DNA of 23,558 nucleotides, from the NCBI GenBank assembly GCA_934101865.1, contig CAKOSA010000013.1:1-23558 (forward strand). The letters run 5' to 3'. Numbering within the stretch: the stretch's first letter is position 1; every line of letters starts with the position of its first letter. The notes under the pieces were generated by a model. It ran no database searches and was not told the origin of the DNA. It was given only the letters and a program-made list of their open reading frames with translations. This document shows, in pieces, positions 6,181-13,708 of the stretch. This DNA comes from an uncultured Bacilli bacterium. Lineage in GTDB: Bacteria; Bacillota_I; Bacilli_A; RF39; UBA660. The translations under genes were made by a program, and so were the position numbers.

Positions 6181-8358
6181 TTACTCCTCATCCTTAGGTT
6201 CTAGTTTAACTAATACTTCTCTTGGTTTAGAACCGTTGGCAGGTCCTATTATACCGCGTTCTTCTAATAAATCTATTATACGGGCGGCTCTATTATATCC
6301 TAGATGATGTTTTCTTTGAATAAGGGAAGCACTTATTTTTCCAGTTTGGACTGCAAACTCAACTATTTCGTTATAAAGGGGGTCATCGTACTGGTCTTCA
6401 CTGGAATAGGCATCTCCGGATGATGAGGAGGAGGAAGAGCCTCCTCTATCAATAGTTAGGGATTCGTCGTATACGGCTTTTTGTTGGTCTATAACGAAGT
6501 CAACTATTTTTTGGAGTTCTTCTTCACTTACATAAGCTCCTTGTATTCTAAGGGGAGTGCTTTCTCCCATTGGTAGGAAGAGCATATCTCCTTTACCGAG
6601 GAGTTTTTCGGCACCGGTTGCATCCAAAATAGTACGGGAGTCTATTCCGGAAGATACGGCGAATGAGATACGTGATGGGATATTGGCTTTTACGACACCG
6701 GTTATGACGTCAGTTGATGGTCTTTGAGTTGCTACTATGAGGTGTATTCCGGCGGCACGAGCCATTTGCGTTATTCTCATAATGGAGTCTTCGACTTCTT
6801 TGGCGGCAACGAGCATTAGGTCGGCAAGTTCATCGATTATTACGACTATGTATGGGAGGGGTTGATAGTCTTTATGGGTTTCACAGTATTCGTTATATTG
6901 TTCTATTTTCTTGGTGCGAGTGGCTTCGAACATTTCATAACGTCGTTCCATTTCGGCAACGATGTTTTTGAGGGCGATACTGGCTTTTTTGGGGTCAGTT
7001 ACAACGGGACATAGTAGATGGGGGACGCCGTTATACATTGTTAATTCAACTTTTTTGGGGTCGACCATTACTAGTTTTACTTCTTCGGGTTTAGTACGCA
7101 TTAGGATAGAAGCGATAATACAGTTCATACAGACTGATTTTCCGGATCCGGTTGCTCCGGCTACTAGTAAGTGGGGAGTGGTGTTTATTTCTGTCCATTT
7201 TACTTTGCCCATTATGTCTTTTCCTAGTCCGACGGCAAGGATGTTTTTCTTGTTTGTTGGTGGTATCATTGAGAGGACTTCTTTAAAGGATACGGATGAG
7301 TTTACTTTATTGGGTAGTTCTATTCCAATGGTATTTTTGCCCGGTATGGGGGCTTGTATTCTTACGTCCTTAGCGGCAAGGGCAAGGGCTATTTCTCTTT
7401 GGATAGAGAGGAGTTTACTTACCTTGGTACCGGCTTTTAATTCTAGTTCATACTGGGTTACAGTGGGGCCGATATTTACTTGGACTATTTTTCCGCTTAT
7501 TTCGAAAACGGCGAGGATTTGTTCTAGTTTGGCTATTGATTCTTTGGCGTAGGTTTCGTTTTCTTTACTGCTTACGTTTTTAGTGGTTTTGAGAAGAGAT
7601 AGGGGGGGTAGTTTATAGTTGGTATTGGGTGTTAATGGGGTCTTTTCTTCTTTTGGGGGTTCTTCTTTTTGTTCTTTATCTTTTAAGTGGGTTAGTTCTT
7701 CGACTGAGGAGATTACTACTTTGGGTTCTTCTTCTTTGTCAGGGACTTCAGGGGTATTTACTATGATATTGTCTTCACTTTTTTCTTCTTTATCTTTATG
7801 TTTTATTTTTGGGAATTTTATTTTCTTTATTAGATCTATTATAGAGGTATTTAGTGTTAGCATTAGTCCTAGTATGGCCATAGTTACTACTACTATGATG
7901 GTACCTTCCTTAAAGGCTAAGTTAAAGATATAAGAGAAGACTGCACCTATCATTCCTCCTCCACAGTTCGCAATAGCGTAACTATCATTAAATGTGAGCA
8001 TTACGTTATCGAATGTGGCTTTGATTATACTTACATCAGCATTTGTTACTTTTACATATTGGGTATGGAGAAAGATGAGGAGGGATAGGAATATTATGTA
8101 GATTCCGAGGAGACGGGCGGTTAGGAGTTTAGGCATTTGTCTTTTTAGTATGAGGTATCCTCCGATAAAGAGGGTGAATAATAATACTATTATATAGGGT
8201 ATTCCTACTAAGAATACTATAAAGGATTTGATGAAGTTTCCGACTGGGCCATAAGCTCCTATTCCTATTATTGATGTTAGTATGAGGAGTATTCCTAGTA
8301 CTTCATTACTATATTCAAACTTACTTTCTTTCTCTTTCTTTTGTTTCTTTTTAGCCAT
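6181..8358 (-). CDS. ftsK: DNA translocase FtsK/SpoIIIE
   Basis: Septum-located motor that pumps chromosomal DNA out of the closing division site. The 725-aa protein has the standard plan. An N-terminal membrane domain has about four helices (roughly 20-36, 44-70, 80-98 and 153-170). A charged Pro/Glu/Lys linker runs from about 180 to 250. The alpha/beta motor domain follows, with Walker A GATGSGKS at 401-408 and Walker B IVVIIDEL at 504-511; TQRPSTDVITG follows at 544-554. The C-terminal winged-helix gamma domain is at about 660-720 (QTGKISASLIQRKHHLGYNRAARIIDLLE), which in homologues reads KOPS/SRS orientation sites. A serine run (641-647) joins motor and gamma. The ATG has AGAAGGTG 8 nt upstream. 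The gene is followed by its own terminator. Whether it acts in vegetative division or sporulation cannot be told from sequence. Confidence 0.96.
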   Translation of the reverse strand: MAKKKQKKEKESKFEYSNEVLGILLILTSIIGIGAYGPVGNFIKSFIVFLVGIPYIIVLLFTLFIGGYLILKRQMPKLLTARLLGIYIIFLSLLIFLHTQYVKVTNADVSIIKATFDNVMLTFNDSYAIANCGGGMIGAVFSYIFNLAFKEGTIIVVVTMAILGLMLTLNTSIIDLIKKIKFPKIKHKDKEEKSEDNIIVNTPEVPDKEEEPKVVISSVEELTHLKDKEQKEEPPKEEKTPLTPNTNYKLPPLSLLKTTKNVSSKENETYAKESIAKLEQILAVFEISGKIVQVNIGPTVTQYELELKAGTKVSKLLSIQREIALALAAKDVRIQAPIPGKNTIGIELPNKVNSSVSFKEVLSMIPPTNKKNILAVGLGKDIMGKVKWTEINTTPHLLVAGATGSGKSVCMNCIIASILMRTKPEEVKLVMVDPKKVELTMYNGVPHLLCPVVTDPKKASIALKNIVAEMERRYEMFEATRTKKIEQYNEYCETHKDYQPLPYIVVIIDELADLMLVAAKEVEDSIMRITQMARAAGIHLIVATQRPSTDVITGVVKANIPSRISFAVSSGIDSRTILDATGAEKLLGKGDMLFLPMGESTPLRIQGAYVSEEELQKIVDFVIDQQKAVYDESLTIDRGGSSSSSSSGDAYSSEDQYDDPLYNEIVEFAVQTGKISASLIQRKHHLGYNRAARIIDLLEERGIIGPANGSKPREVLVKLEPKDEE

Positions 8359-8426
8359 TGTTTTACACCTTCTTTATTATTTCCCTATGGGAGTATATAT
8401 ATTGATTATAATTAGGATATATATTA

Positions 8427-9992
8427 TTATGATAAGATATAAGGGGAAGCAGAGGTTCCTTCTCCGTCAGTTATACTTGCACTAGAGCTCAGATAAAAGA
8501 CTGGGCGCACCGAACCAGCAGAGTAGACATAGAGGCCGTAGTCGACGGAGCCGGTCGAGCCGACGACGAAAGCACCGTAGGAGCCGCCCGAATCCGGCGA
8601 CATAAGCCACTCATATCCATTATTATAATCACTACTAGTAGTCATCCATAACCAATCCTTATTTTTACATCCTCCTTCATAATTAAAAGGATCTGTTCCC
8701 GTTACACAGCTGTTTCCTGCTGCATACCCAAAATCACTAGGATACATTAATCCTACATAACCATCCCAATATAATGGTCTATTCGTATCATACCTAGTAG
8801 TTCCTCTTTCATAAGCATAGAATTGATTTGTCATTACTCCGATAGATGTGTCATACCCTCCTAAATAATATCTACTAATAGTTATATATCTTTTAGCCTT
8901 ATCACTTAGTTTATAATTAGTAAAATTAACCGTAGTTGCAGTAGTACTATCATTATAGTAACTACCACTTGTCCCATTCCACCAAGCACCACTATTTAAG
9001 AGTTTCATAAGCTGACTACCACTTGTTAAACTATTACTATAATTACCACTAGTAATAGTAGCCCATATATTATCTTTAGTACCATCACTTTTAGAATCCC
9101 AACTAAACTTACTAGTAGTCCCATCAGTTAGTGGTGTAGCCTTAATAACTTTTATTCTATTAGTATTTTCTTTCTCTTCATATATACTTCCTATTATTCT
9201 ATATAAATGTTTATCAGGACAAGTACTACCACCCTCCATATCTAGACATATATAGTTATTAGGACTAGGTCCATAATACCTATAATCAGTTACTGCTGGA
9301 ATCTCACTTCCTGTTGCACTGTTACTGCCCGCGATAGCGTCATGACTAACCTTATATACTCCACTACCAGAGTCCCCGCTACTATTGTCATTTAATCCTT
9401 CTATTACTTCTACAGCAGTAGGTATTAATCTCTCCATACTAGAATTTGTTCCTGTTATATCTAAACTAAAGTCAAAACTCTTATTCATCATAGTACTTGG
9501 GTTATCCATAGTTCCATCTATCCATATATAGAGGTTATAAGTACTAGTAGTAGTGGTTAATTTATTGGTAGTACTAGTATTATTTAAAGTAGCTAGGGTT
9601 ATAGTACTATTATTAGTAGCTGAAGAGAAGTTACCTTCTTTAATAATAGTGTTACCACTAACTAGGGTGTATTTGAAACTAGAATCTTTTAATCCAGTAT
9701 CGATAGTATTTATTTTTAAATTAATATTAACTGTTACGGTGTCAGGGGTTTCTTCTTTTAATCTTATTTTTATGGGTTTATTTATGTTTCTGGTACTTGT
9801 ATATTTTAGAGTAGGCATTAGGTTAGCACCGGTTATGTCTTTACCATCATTTAGTTCTACTGTAACACCACTTACGGTAAAACTTATATCGTTATTGGTG
9901 CTTTTCCAAGTGAAATAGGCAAAGGTAGAGAGAAGGCCTATTAGTATTACAAATATTGATATTATTATTATAAACTTTGATTTATTTTTCAT
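8427..9992 (-). CDS. Exported surface protein with a hypervariable C-terminal (C-lectin/DUF6273-like) domain; candidate DGR target
   Basis: 521 aa. Residues 7-27 are a hydrophobic signal/anchor helix after MKNKSK. Residues 28-180 are Ser/Thr/Asn-rich and beta-like, loosely resembling camelysin/TasA-type exported proteins (inference). From about 210 (GSGVYKVSHDAIA, YRYYGPSPNNYICLD, LYRIIGSIYEE) to the end is a domain resembling the DUF6273/formylglycine-enzyme-like C-lectin folds common in gut Firmicutes, ending WLMSPDSGG...VRPVFYLSSSAS. Codons 465-501 (8490-8600) differ sharply in composition from the rest of the gene; see the separate entry. It has a paralogue at 19965-21431. The ATG has a perfect AGGAGG at 5 nt and its own promoter. 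Likely role: surface ligand binding or adhesion with a diversified binding face. No enzymatic residues were recognised. Confidence 0.8.
   Translation of the reverse strand: MKNKSKFIIIISIFVILIGLLSTFAYFTWKSTNNDISFTVSGVTVELNDGKDITGANLMPTLKYTSTRNINKPIKIRLKEETPDTVTVNINLKINTIDTGLKDSSFKYTLVSGNTIIKEGNFSSATNNSTITLATLNNTSTTNKLTTTTSTYNLYIWIDGTMDNPSTMMNKSFDFSLDITGTNSSMERLIPTAVEVIEGLNDNSSGDSGSGVYKVSHDAIAGSNSATGSEIPAVTDYRYYGPSPNNYICLDMEGGSTCPDKHLYRIIGSIYEEKENTNRIKVIKATPLTDGTTSKFSWDSKSDGTKDNIWATITSGNYSNSLTSGSQLMKLLNSGAWWNGTSGSYYNDSTTATTVNFTNYKLSDKAKRYITISRYYLGGYDTSIGVMTNQFYAYERGTTRYDTNRPLYWDGYVGLMYPSDFGYAAGNSCVTGTDPFNYEGGCKNKDWLWMTTSSDYNNGYEWLMSPDSGGSYGAFVVGSTGSVDYGLYVYSAGSVRPVFYLSSSASITDGEGTSASPYILS
8490..8600 (-). 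other. Candidate diversity-generating retroelement variable region
   Basis: Hand counts give about 62% GC in 8521-8580 and 67% in 8581-8610, against about 35% in 8641-8700 of the same gene. In the 26 codons for residues 469-494, 18 end in C, six in T, two in G and none in A, whereas the codons just upstream end mostly in T or A. The result is a row of NNC codons (GGC, TCC, TAC, TTC, GTC, GAC, CTC) with few adenines, as expected where AAC codons of a template were mutated at their A positions. The segment encodes the last strands of a C-lectin-like domain, the usual place for a DGR variable region. No template repeat or reverse transcriptase is in the window, so the assignment is an inference. 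Confidence 0.65.
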
Positions 9993-10019
9993 TTGTTCCT
10001 CCTAATTATTCATAAGTTA

Positions 10020-10048
10020 ATTTTATCATAACTAAGGGAAATATGCAA
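10020..10048 (-). promoter_or_regulatory. Promoter of the surface-protein gene at 8427-9992
   Basis: TTGCAT (10048-10043), 17 bp, TAAAAT (10025-10020) on the minus strand, located between the gapA terminator and the AGGAGG of the downstream gene. Confidence 0.7.
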
Positions 10049-10060
10049 GGGAAATGGATG

Positions 10061-10085
10061 AAAAAAGAAGACGAAATGGTCTTCT
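10061..10085 (-). terminator. Intrinsic terminator of gapA
   Basis: On the minus strand AGAAGAC pairs with GTCTTCT around a 6-nt loop and is followed by a T-run. The 5' arm begins within the gapA stop codon, so the gene and terminator are unusually tightly packed. Confidence 0.85.
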
Positions 10086-11091
10086 ATACATCGCTTTCGA
10101 TATCGAACATTTTTTTGGCGGTTCTAACCATTTGGTTGGAGTATCCGTATTCGTTATCGTACCATGCTACTACTCTAACGAGGTTAGAGTCTGCTATGAC
10201 AGTGGTTAGGTTGCCATCGACCATTCCTCCGCATTTTGATCCGATTATATCTGATGATACGATGGGGTCAGTAGTGTATTCTAGGGATGAGGAGATATTG
10301 TCTTGGAAGGCTTTATTTATTTCTTCTTTGGTGGCTTTCTTTTCTAGTTCGAGGACGAGATCTACTAGGGATCCATCGGATACGGGAACCCGTAGGGCAC
10401 TTCCGTTTAGTTTTCCTTCCAAAGTTGGTATTACTAGGCCTATTGCTGAAGCGGCTCCGGTTTTAGTGGGAACGATATTCATTGCACAGGCTCTACCGCG
10501 ACGCTCTTTAATGCCTTTTTTGTGAGATACGTCGAGGGTTACTTGGTCGTTGGTGTAGGCGTGGACGGTGGTCATATTTCCTTTCTTTATTTTGAAGGTG
10601 TCTTCGAGGACTTTTAGGACGGGAGCGAGGCAGTTAGTGGTACAAGATGCTGCACTTACTATTTGTTCTGTTCCGTCTAGGATATCATCGTTAACTCCAT
10701 ATACTATGGTTTTCATTGGGCCTTTTCCTGGAGCACTTATGAGGACTTTTTTGGCACCGGCTGTTATGTGTTTTTGGGCGTCTTCTAATTTGGTGTAGTG
10801 TCCTGAGCATTCGAGGACGAGGTCGATATTGCACACTCCCCAAGGTAAGTTTTGGGCGTCTTTTTCGCTAAAGACTTTGATTTTACGACCGTTTACGATG
10901 ATGCTATCTTCGGTATGGGATATGGCTACGTTGTAGGTACGATGATTGGTATCGTACTTTAGTAAGTAAGCTAATTCCTCAGGGGTTGACAAGTCGTTAA
11001 TGGCGACTACTTCGAGTTCGCTATTTTCTAGAATACGGAAGACTAGGCGGCCTATTCTTCCAAAGCCATTGATGGCTACTTTTTTTGACAT
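10084..11091 (-). CDS. gapA: Glyceraldehyde-3-phosphate dehydrogenase, type I
   Basis: Glycolytic enzyme converting glyceraldehyde-3-phosphate, NAD and phosphate to 1,3-bisphosphoglycerate. The Rossmann motif INGFGRIGR is at residues 8-16, Asp33 follows in AINDL (favouring NAD), the catalytic Cys is C150 in SAASCTTNC, and the catalytic His is H177 in TTVHAYTNDQ. The 335-aa length is standard. The stretch after GKLNGSALRVPV reads SDGSLVDL rather than the usual PTGSVTDL, a minor divergence. The ATG has AGGAGG at 8 nt, and the gene is monocistronic between its own promoter and terminator. Confidence 0.98.
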   Translation of the reverse strand: MSKKVAINGFGRIGRLVFRILENSELEVVAINDLSTPEELAYLLKYDTNHRTYNVAISHTEDSIIVNGRKIKVFSEKDAQNLPWGVCNIDLVLECSGHYTKLEDAQKHITAGAKKVLISAPGKGPMKTIVYGVNDDILDGTEQIVSAASCTTNCLAPVLKVLEDTFKIKKGNMTTVHAYTNDQVTLDVSHKKGIKERRGRACAMNIVPTKTGAASAIGLVIPTLEGKLNGSALRVPVSDGSLVDLVLELEKKATKEEINKAFQDNISSSLEYTTDPIVSSDIIGSKCGGMVDGNLTTVIADSNLVRVVAWYDNEYGYSNQMVRTAKKMFDIESDV

Positions 11092-11121
11092 TTTTTATTC
11101 CTCCTTTATTAGTATGGTTTC

Positions 11122-11150
11122 ATTTTATCATAGAAATGTGTTTTTTTCAA
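11122..11150 (-). promoter_or_regulatory. Promoter of gapA
   Basis: TTGAAA (11150-11145), 17 bp, TAAAAT (11127-11122) on the minus strand, about 30 bp upstream of the start codon. The TATGATAAAATG core is shared with the promoter at 10020-10048. Confidence 0.75.
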
Positions 11151-11238
11151 GAAAATGAGTGATTTTTTTGAGGGAGGGTATTAGGGGTGAGGGAGGAATA
11201 TGGGGATGGGATTGGTTTGATAGGATGATAATGGGTAA

Positions 11239-11922
11239 TTAGGCCGTGAGGTTACCGTCAGCATAAAAACTGTAATAGGAGCCGGAGCCGATGATGAGGT
11301 GGTCAAGGAGGGGTATGGCGTGGAGGCTAGCGATTTGGGTTAGTTTGCGGGTGAGGGTGATGTCTTCGTTTGATGGGGTTGGGTCGCCGGATGGGTGGTT
11401 GTGGATGCAGATTATGTAGGAGGCGGAGAGGAGGTAGGCTTCTTTGAAGATTTCGCGAGGATGGGCGATGGAGGCGTTGATTGTGCCTTTGAAGAGGAGT
11501 TTTTTGTCGAGGTATTTTTTCTTGTTATCGAGGTAGAGGACGTAGAAATTTTCTTGTTTTTGGTCTTTGAGGAGGTCGTGGAAGTAGTTTATGATTGTTT
11601 CGGGGTTGGTGCAATTTAAGAGGGTTTCGGGAGGGGTTTGGGCATATACTCGGCGACCGAGTTCGAGGGCTGCAAGGAGTTCGAGGGATTTTATTTCACT
11701 CATTCCTTCGATGTCTTGGAGGGTATTTAGGGTGTAGTTTTTGAGATTTTGTAAGTCCCCTACTTTGCTTAGAATACTGACGGAGATGTCTTTAACGGAG
11801 TATTTGCGGTTGCCGGATTTGATGAGGATTTGGAGTAGTTCTTCGTTGGAGAGGTTTTCTTTTCCGTATAGTTTTAGTCTTTCGCGGGGTTTTTCGTTAT
11901 TGGGGAGGGATTTGAATTCCAT
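11239..11922 (-). CDS. radC: RadC family JAB/MPN-domain protein
   Basis: A 227-aa RadC-like protein. The N-terminal part (about 1-95) carries the helix-hairpin-helix-like region (NLSNEELLQILIKSG...LQDIEGMSEIKSLELLAALELGRR). The C-terminal part is a JAMM/MPN metalloprotease-like domain with the metal-binding set H174-N-H176-P-S-G and D187 (IHNHPSGDPTPSNED). The biochemical role of RadC is unresolved; the historic link to DNA repair in E. coli was withdrawn, and homologues are tied to competence or mobile elements. AAAGGAG lies 8 nt before the ATG. The gene has no clear promoter of its own and may be reached by read-through from ddl. Confidence 0.95.
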   Translation of the reverse strand: MEFKSLPNNEKPRERLKLYGKENLSNEELLQILIKSGNRKYSVKDISVSILSKVGDLQNLKNYTLNTLQDIEGMSEIKSLELLAALELGRRVYAQTPPETLLNCTNPETIINYFHDLLKDQKQENFYVLYLDNKKKYLDKKLLFKGTINASIAHPREIFKEAYLLSASYIICIHNHPSGDPTPSNEDITLTRKLTQIASLHAIPLLDHLIIGSGSYYSFYADGNLTA

Positions 11923-11941
11923 ATTGTGGCTCCTTTCTATG

Positions 11942-11972
11942 AAAAAATAATTAGAAGATGGTTCTAATTATT
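11942..11972 (-). terminator. Intrinsic terminator of ddl
   Basis: A perfect 11-bp A/T-rich stem (AATAATTAGAA/TTCTAATTATT) with a 5-nt loop, followed on the minus strand by a T-run. It lies 19 nt after the ddl stop and directly before the radC ribosome-binding site, so some read-through into radC is possible. Confidence 0.8.
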
Positions 11973-11990
11973 TTGGGTTTATGATACTTG

Positions 11991-13136
11991 TTATATCATT
12001 TCCTTTATATCTTTGGTTTTTAAATCTTTTAGGATAGTACTATCGATTGTGGTTGTCATATTGTCACGAATATTTTTGGTTTTTATGGCGTCTCTTATGA
12101 GTATGTTTAATAATTCTTTATAAGAGATATTGTTCTCAATCCATAGATGATGACAGAAGCAGTTGGGGATAGGGTTTATCTCGTTAACGTATAGTTTTTT
12201 GCCATCGTACAAGAAATCAATGCGACAGAAACCGGTAGAAAATATTTGGTTAAATGTTTTGTGAGCGATTTCTTTGATTTCATCTTCGAGTTCTTCCTTT
12301 ATTTTAGCGGGACAATATCTTTTTATGGTATCGTTTTCTTCCCCGTCTTTATAGCATTTGTCTTTATAGGCACGGAACTCGACTTCGCATTTTATTTCTT
12401 CGATGGCACTGGTTAGATATTTTTCATTAGTTCTTAGTATAGATATATTGAACTCGGTTCCTTTAATCATTTCTTCTATTACTATTTTGTGATCGTAGTT
12501 TAGGACTCTTTTGATGGTGGAATCGAGTTCTTCTTTATTTTTGATTATCTCGATACCTACACTACTTCCTAAACAGGCTGGTTTTATGATAAGTGGGTAA
12601 TTTAGTTTGTCTATTTTTTTGAATAGGGCTTCTTTGTTGTTTTGGTAATCGCTTTCATAAAACCATATATAGTTTGTAATAGAGATATTGTTGGTCTTTA
12701 ATATTTGTTTAGTGAATACTTTATCTTGGCATATAGCCGAAGAATAGATATTGTTGCCAACACAAGGGACGCCTATTTGTGATAGATAGCCTTGTATAGA
12801 GCCGTCTTCGACGCCCATACCGTGGACCATTGGGAACGCGATATGGATTTCGGTTAATTCGCTTTTGATAAAGCCGGCTCGTTCGAGGATGTATCTACCA
12901 TTTTTATTTACAAGGTGGACCTTGGTGCCATATTTTTCGATTAGGTTATAGTTATTGAAACTATCTATATACCTAAACATCCCGCCGCTATACCACGTTA
13001 GGTCTTTGGTTATATAGATTGGTACTACTTCGTAGTAGTCAGTATCTATATAGTCCATAGCCTGTAAGGCGGTTATTATGGATATTTCGTGTTCGACTGA
13101 TTTTCCTCCAAAGATTACTCCTACTTTTAATTTCAT
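11991..13136 (-). CDS. ddl: D-alanine--D-alanine ligase family protein with a divergent C-terminal motif
   Basis: ATP-grasp ligase that joins two D-alanines for peptidoglycan precursors. Family signatures are FGGKSVEHEIS (9-19; E15 binds the first D-Ala), HGMGVEDGSIQGYL (105-118), the ATP/omega-loop segment KPACLGSSVGI (185-195), and D307 with E319/N321 as Mg ligands. The usual motif NEINTxPGxT is here NEINPIPN followed by CFCHHLW (318-331), so the Thr and the Gly that shape the second-substrate pocket are replaced. The length (381 aa) is slightly above average because of inserts around 255-275 and a C-terminal tail. AGAGGTG lies 8-9 nt from the ATG. It may be an ordinary ligase, or one making a different dipeptide or depsipeptide. 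Confidence 0.85.
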   Translation of the reverse strand: MKLKVGVIFGGKSVEHEISIITALQAMDYIDTDYYEVVPIYITKDLTWYSGGMFRYIDSFNNYNLIEKYGTKVHLVNKNGRYILERAGFIKSELTEIHIAFPMVHGMGVEDGSIQGYLSQIGVPCVGNNIYSSAICQDKVFTKQILKTNNISITNYIWFYESDYQNNKEALFKKIDKLNYPLIIKPACLGSSVGIEIIKNKEELDSTIKRVLNYDHKIVIEEMIKGTEFNISILRTNEKYLTSAIEEIKCEVEFRAYKDKCYKDGEENDTIKRYCPAKIKEELEDEIKEIAHKTFNQIFSTGFCRIDFLYDGKKLYVNEINPIPNCFCHHLWIENNISYKELLNILIRDAIKTKNIRDNMTTTIDSTILKDLKTKDIKEMI

Positions 13137-13158
13137 ATTTTTAACACCTCTTGGCTTT

Positions 13159-13187
13159 ATTTTACCATAGAGAACACGGAAAGTCCA
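13159..13187 (-). promoter_or_regulatory. Promoter of ddl
   Basis: TGGACT (13187-13182), 17 bp, TAAAAT (13164-13159) on the minus strand, about 25 bp before the start codon. A perfect 12-bp palindrome (GGAAAATTTTCC, 13195-13206) lies 7 bp upstream of the -35 element and could be an operator. Confidence 0.6.
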
Positions 13188-13222
13188 TAGTTTGGGAAAA
13201 TTTTCCGATTAAAAAATATGTG

Positions 13223-13408
13223 TAAAAAGAGAGTTCTTCGGTGTTCACTATCTATATTCTCTGTGTTCACTATCCTTATACTTTTTCTGGTTCATATCTA
13301 TTTTTTCTGGTTCATAGAAACCTTATTAAGGTTTCGTCCACAGACATAACTTCCGATAGGTGCTACCGTAGATATTTGGTTAACATCCTGTGTTTCACAA
13401 ATATGTCT
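13223..13408 (-). ncRNA. Putative structured RNA or long leader upstream of ddl
   Basis: It begins a few bases after a perfect promoter. On the minus strand AGACATA (13408-13402) can pair with TATGTCT (13348-13342). This closes a multibranch fold that contains a TGTG/CACA hairpin and a CGGTAG-CAC-CTATCG hairpin (13368-13354). A strong hairpin GAAACCTT-AAT-AAGGTTTC (13335-13317) follows, then four short TGAAC-containing repeats. The 3' end is uncertain: CTCTCTTTTT near 13232-13223 is only a weak terminator (AGAGA/TCTCT), so the RNA may continue into ddl as its leader. I do not recognise a known RNA family. Confidence 0.45.
13241..13316. repeat. Four short direct repeats with TGAAC core
   Basis: On the minus strand TATGAACCAGAAAAA occurs twice (13316-13302 and 13296-13282) and GATAGTGAACAC twice (13274-13263 and 13252-13241). 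All four share TGAAC at spacings of about 20-24 nt, close to two helical turns, so they could be protein-binding sites on DNA or on the RNA. Confidence 0.7.
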
Positions 13409-13411
13409 CGT

Positions 13412-13440
13412 ATTATAAATTATAACTGTAATAATGTCAA
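13412..13440 (-). promoter_or_regulatory. Perfect-consensus sigma-A promoter
   Basis: TTGACA (13440-13435), 17 bp, TATAAT (13417-13412) on the minus strand. Both hexamers are perfect, stronger than the promoters of the protein genes here. It drives the putative RNA at 13223-13408. Confidence 0.85.
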
Positions 13441-13513
13441 GGGGTTTTGGAAAATTTTTTCAACTTTTTTTATTTTGCAAAAAGTACTAGCCTATTAAGG
13501 GGAATATAGGCAG

Positions 13514-13541
13514 AAAAAAACTTCTTGCAAAGAAGAAGTTT
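13514..13541 (-). terminator. Intrinsic terminator of the tandem-repeat RNA
   Basis: On the minus strand AAACTTCTT pairs with AAGAAGTTT (9 bp, 6-nt loop) and runs into a tract of seven T. It defines the 3' end of the transcript starting near 13674 and would also stop read-through from the ABC operon. Confidence 0.88.
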
Positions 13542-13551
13542 AATACATTTA

Positions 13552-13649
13552 CGACTGGAATCTCTTATATCCCGCACCATCCAGAGGCGGCTAACATTTC
13601 GCGACTGAAATCATTTATATCCCGCACCATTCAGAAGCGGCTAACATTT
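13552..13649. repeat. Two 48-bp direct repeats, period 50 bp
   Basis: Copies at 13552-13599 and 13602-13649 share the block ATATCCCGCACCAT and the block GCGGCTAACATTT exactly and differ at about seven positions in total. ACATTT also precedes copy 1 at 13545-13550, hinting at a residual third unit. Confidence 0.9.
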
Positions 13650-13679
13650 ATGAAGTGAATTTCCCTCACAACTGAGTTA

Positions 13680-13708
13680 ATTATACCATTATATATATGG
13701 ATTGTCAA
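13680..13708 (-). promoter_or_regulatory. Perfect-consensus sigma-A promoter of the tandem-repeat RNA
   Basis: TTGACA (13708-13703), 17 bp, TATAAT (13685-13680) on the minus strand. It lies only about 35 bp beyond the stop codon of the upstream ABC gene. Confidence 0.88.

Larger units (their letters stand above)
13514..13674 (-). ncRNA. Putative tandem-repeat small RNA, about 160 nt
   Basis: Bounded by a perfect TTGACA-17-TATAAT promoter and an intrinsic terminator, without a convincing reading frame. The body holds two 48-nt copies of one module. Each copy contains CCGC, then CTGRA, then GCGG, then TYCAG, so the helices CCGC/GCGG and CTGRA/TYCAG interleave as in an H-type pseudoknot. The CTGAA/TTCAG pair of copy 1 becomes CTGGA/TCCAG in copy 2, a compensatory change that supports the stem. 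A GTGA/TCAC hairpin precedes the modules. I do not recognise the class; a trans-acting small RNA and a tandem ligand-binding RNA are both possible. Confidence 0.65.

Noticed and set aside
6419..6440. Repeat tract in ftsK encoding a serine run, considered as a frameshift or phase-variation site
   Set aside because: The codons are mixed, the tract is in-frame within the flexible motor-gamma linker, and such linkers are commonly low-complexity.
10084..10525. Long plus-strand frame opposite gapA, and similar frames opposite ftsK, the ABC genes and the coiled-coil gene
   Set aside because: They mirror well-identified minus-strand genes, have no ribosome-binding sites and encode no recognisable protein.
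13241..13498. 85-codon plus-strand reading frame in the ddl-ABC gap
   Set aside because: It lies opposite a perfect minus-strand promoter and short direct repeats, and lacks a Shine-Dalgarno.
13552..13649. Two spaced repeats that might be a CRISPR remnant
   Set aside because: The copies are 48 bp with only 2 bp between them, so there are no spacers, and no cas gene is nearby. The covarying stem and bracketing promoter/terminator fit a structured RNA better.
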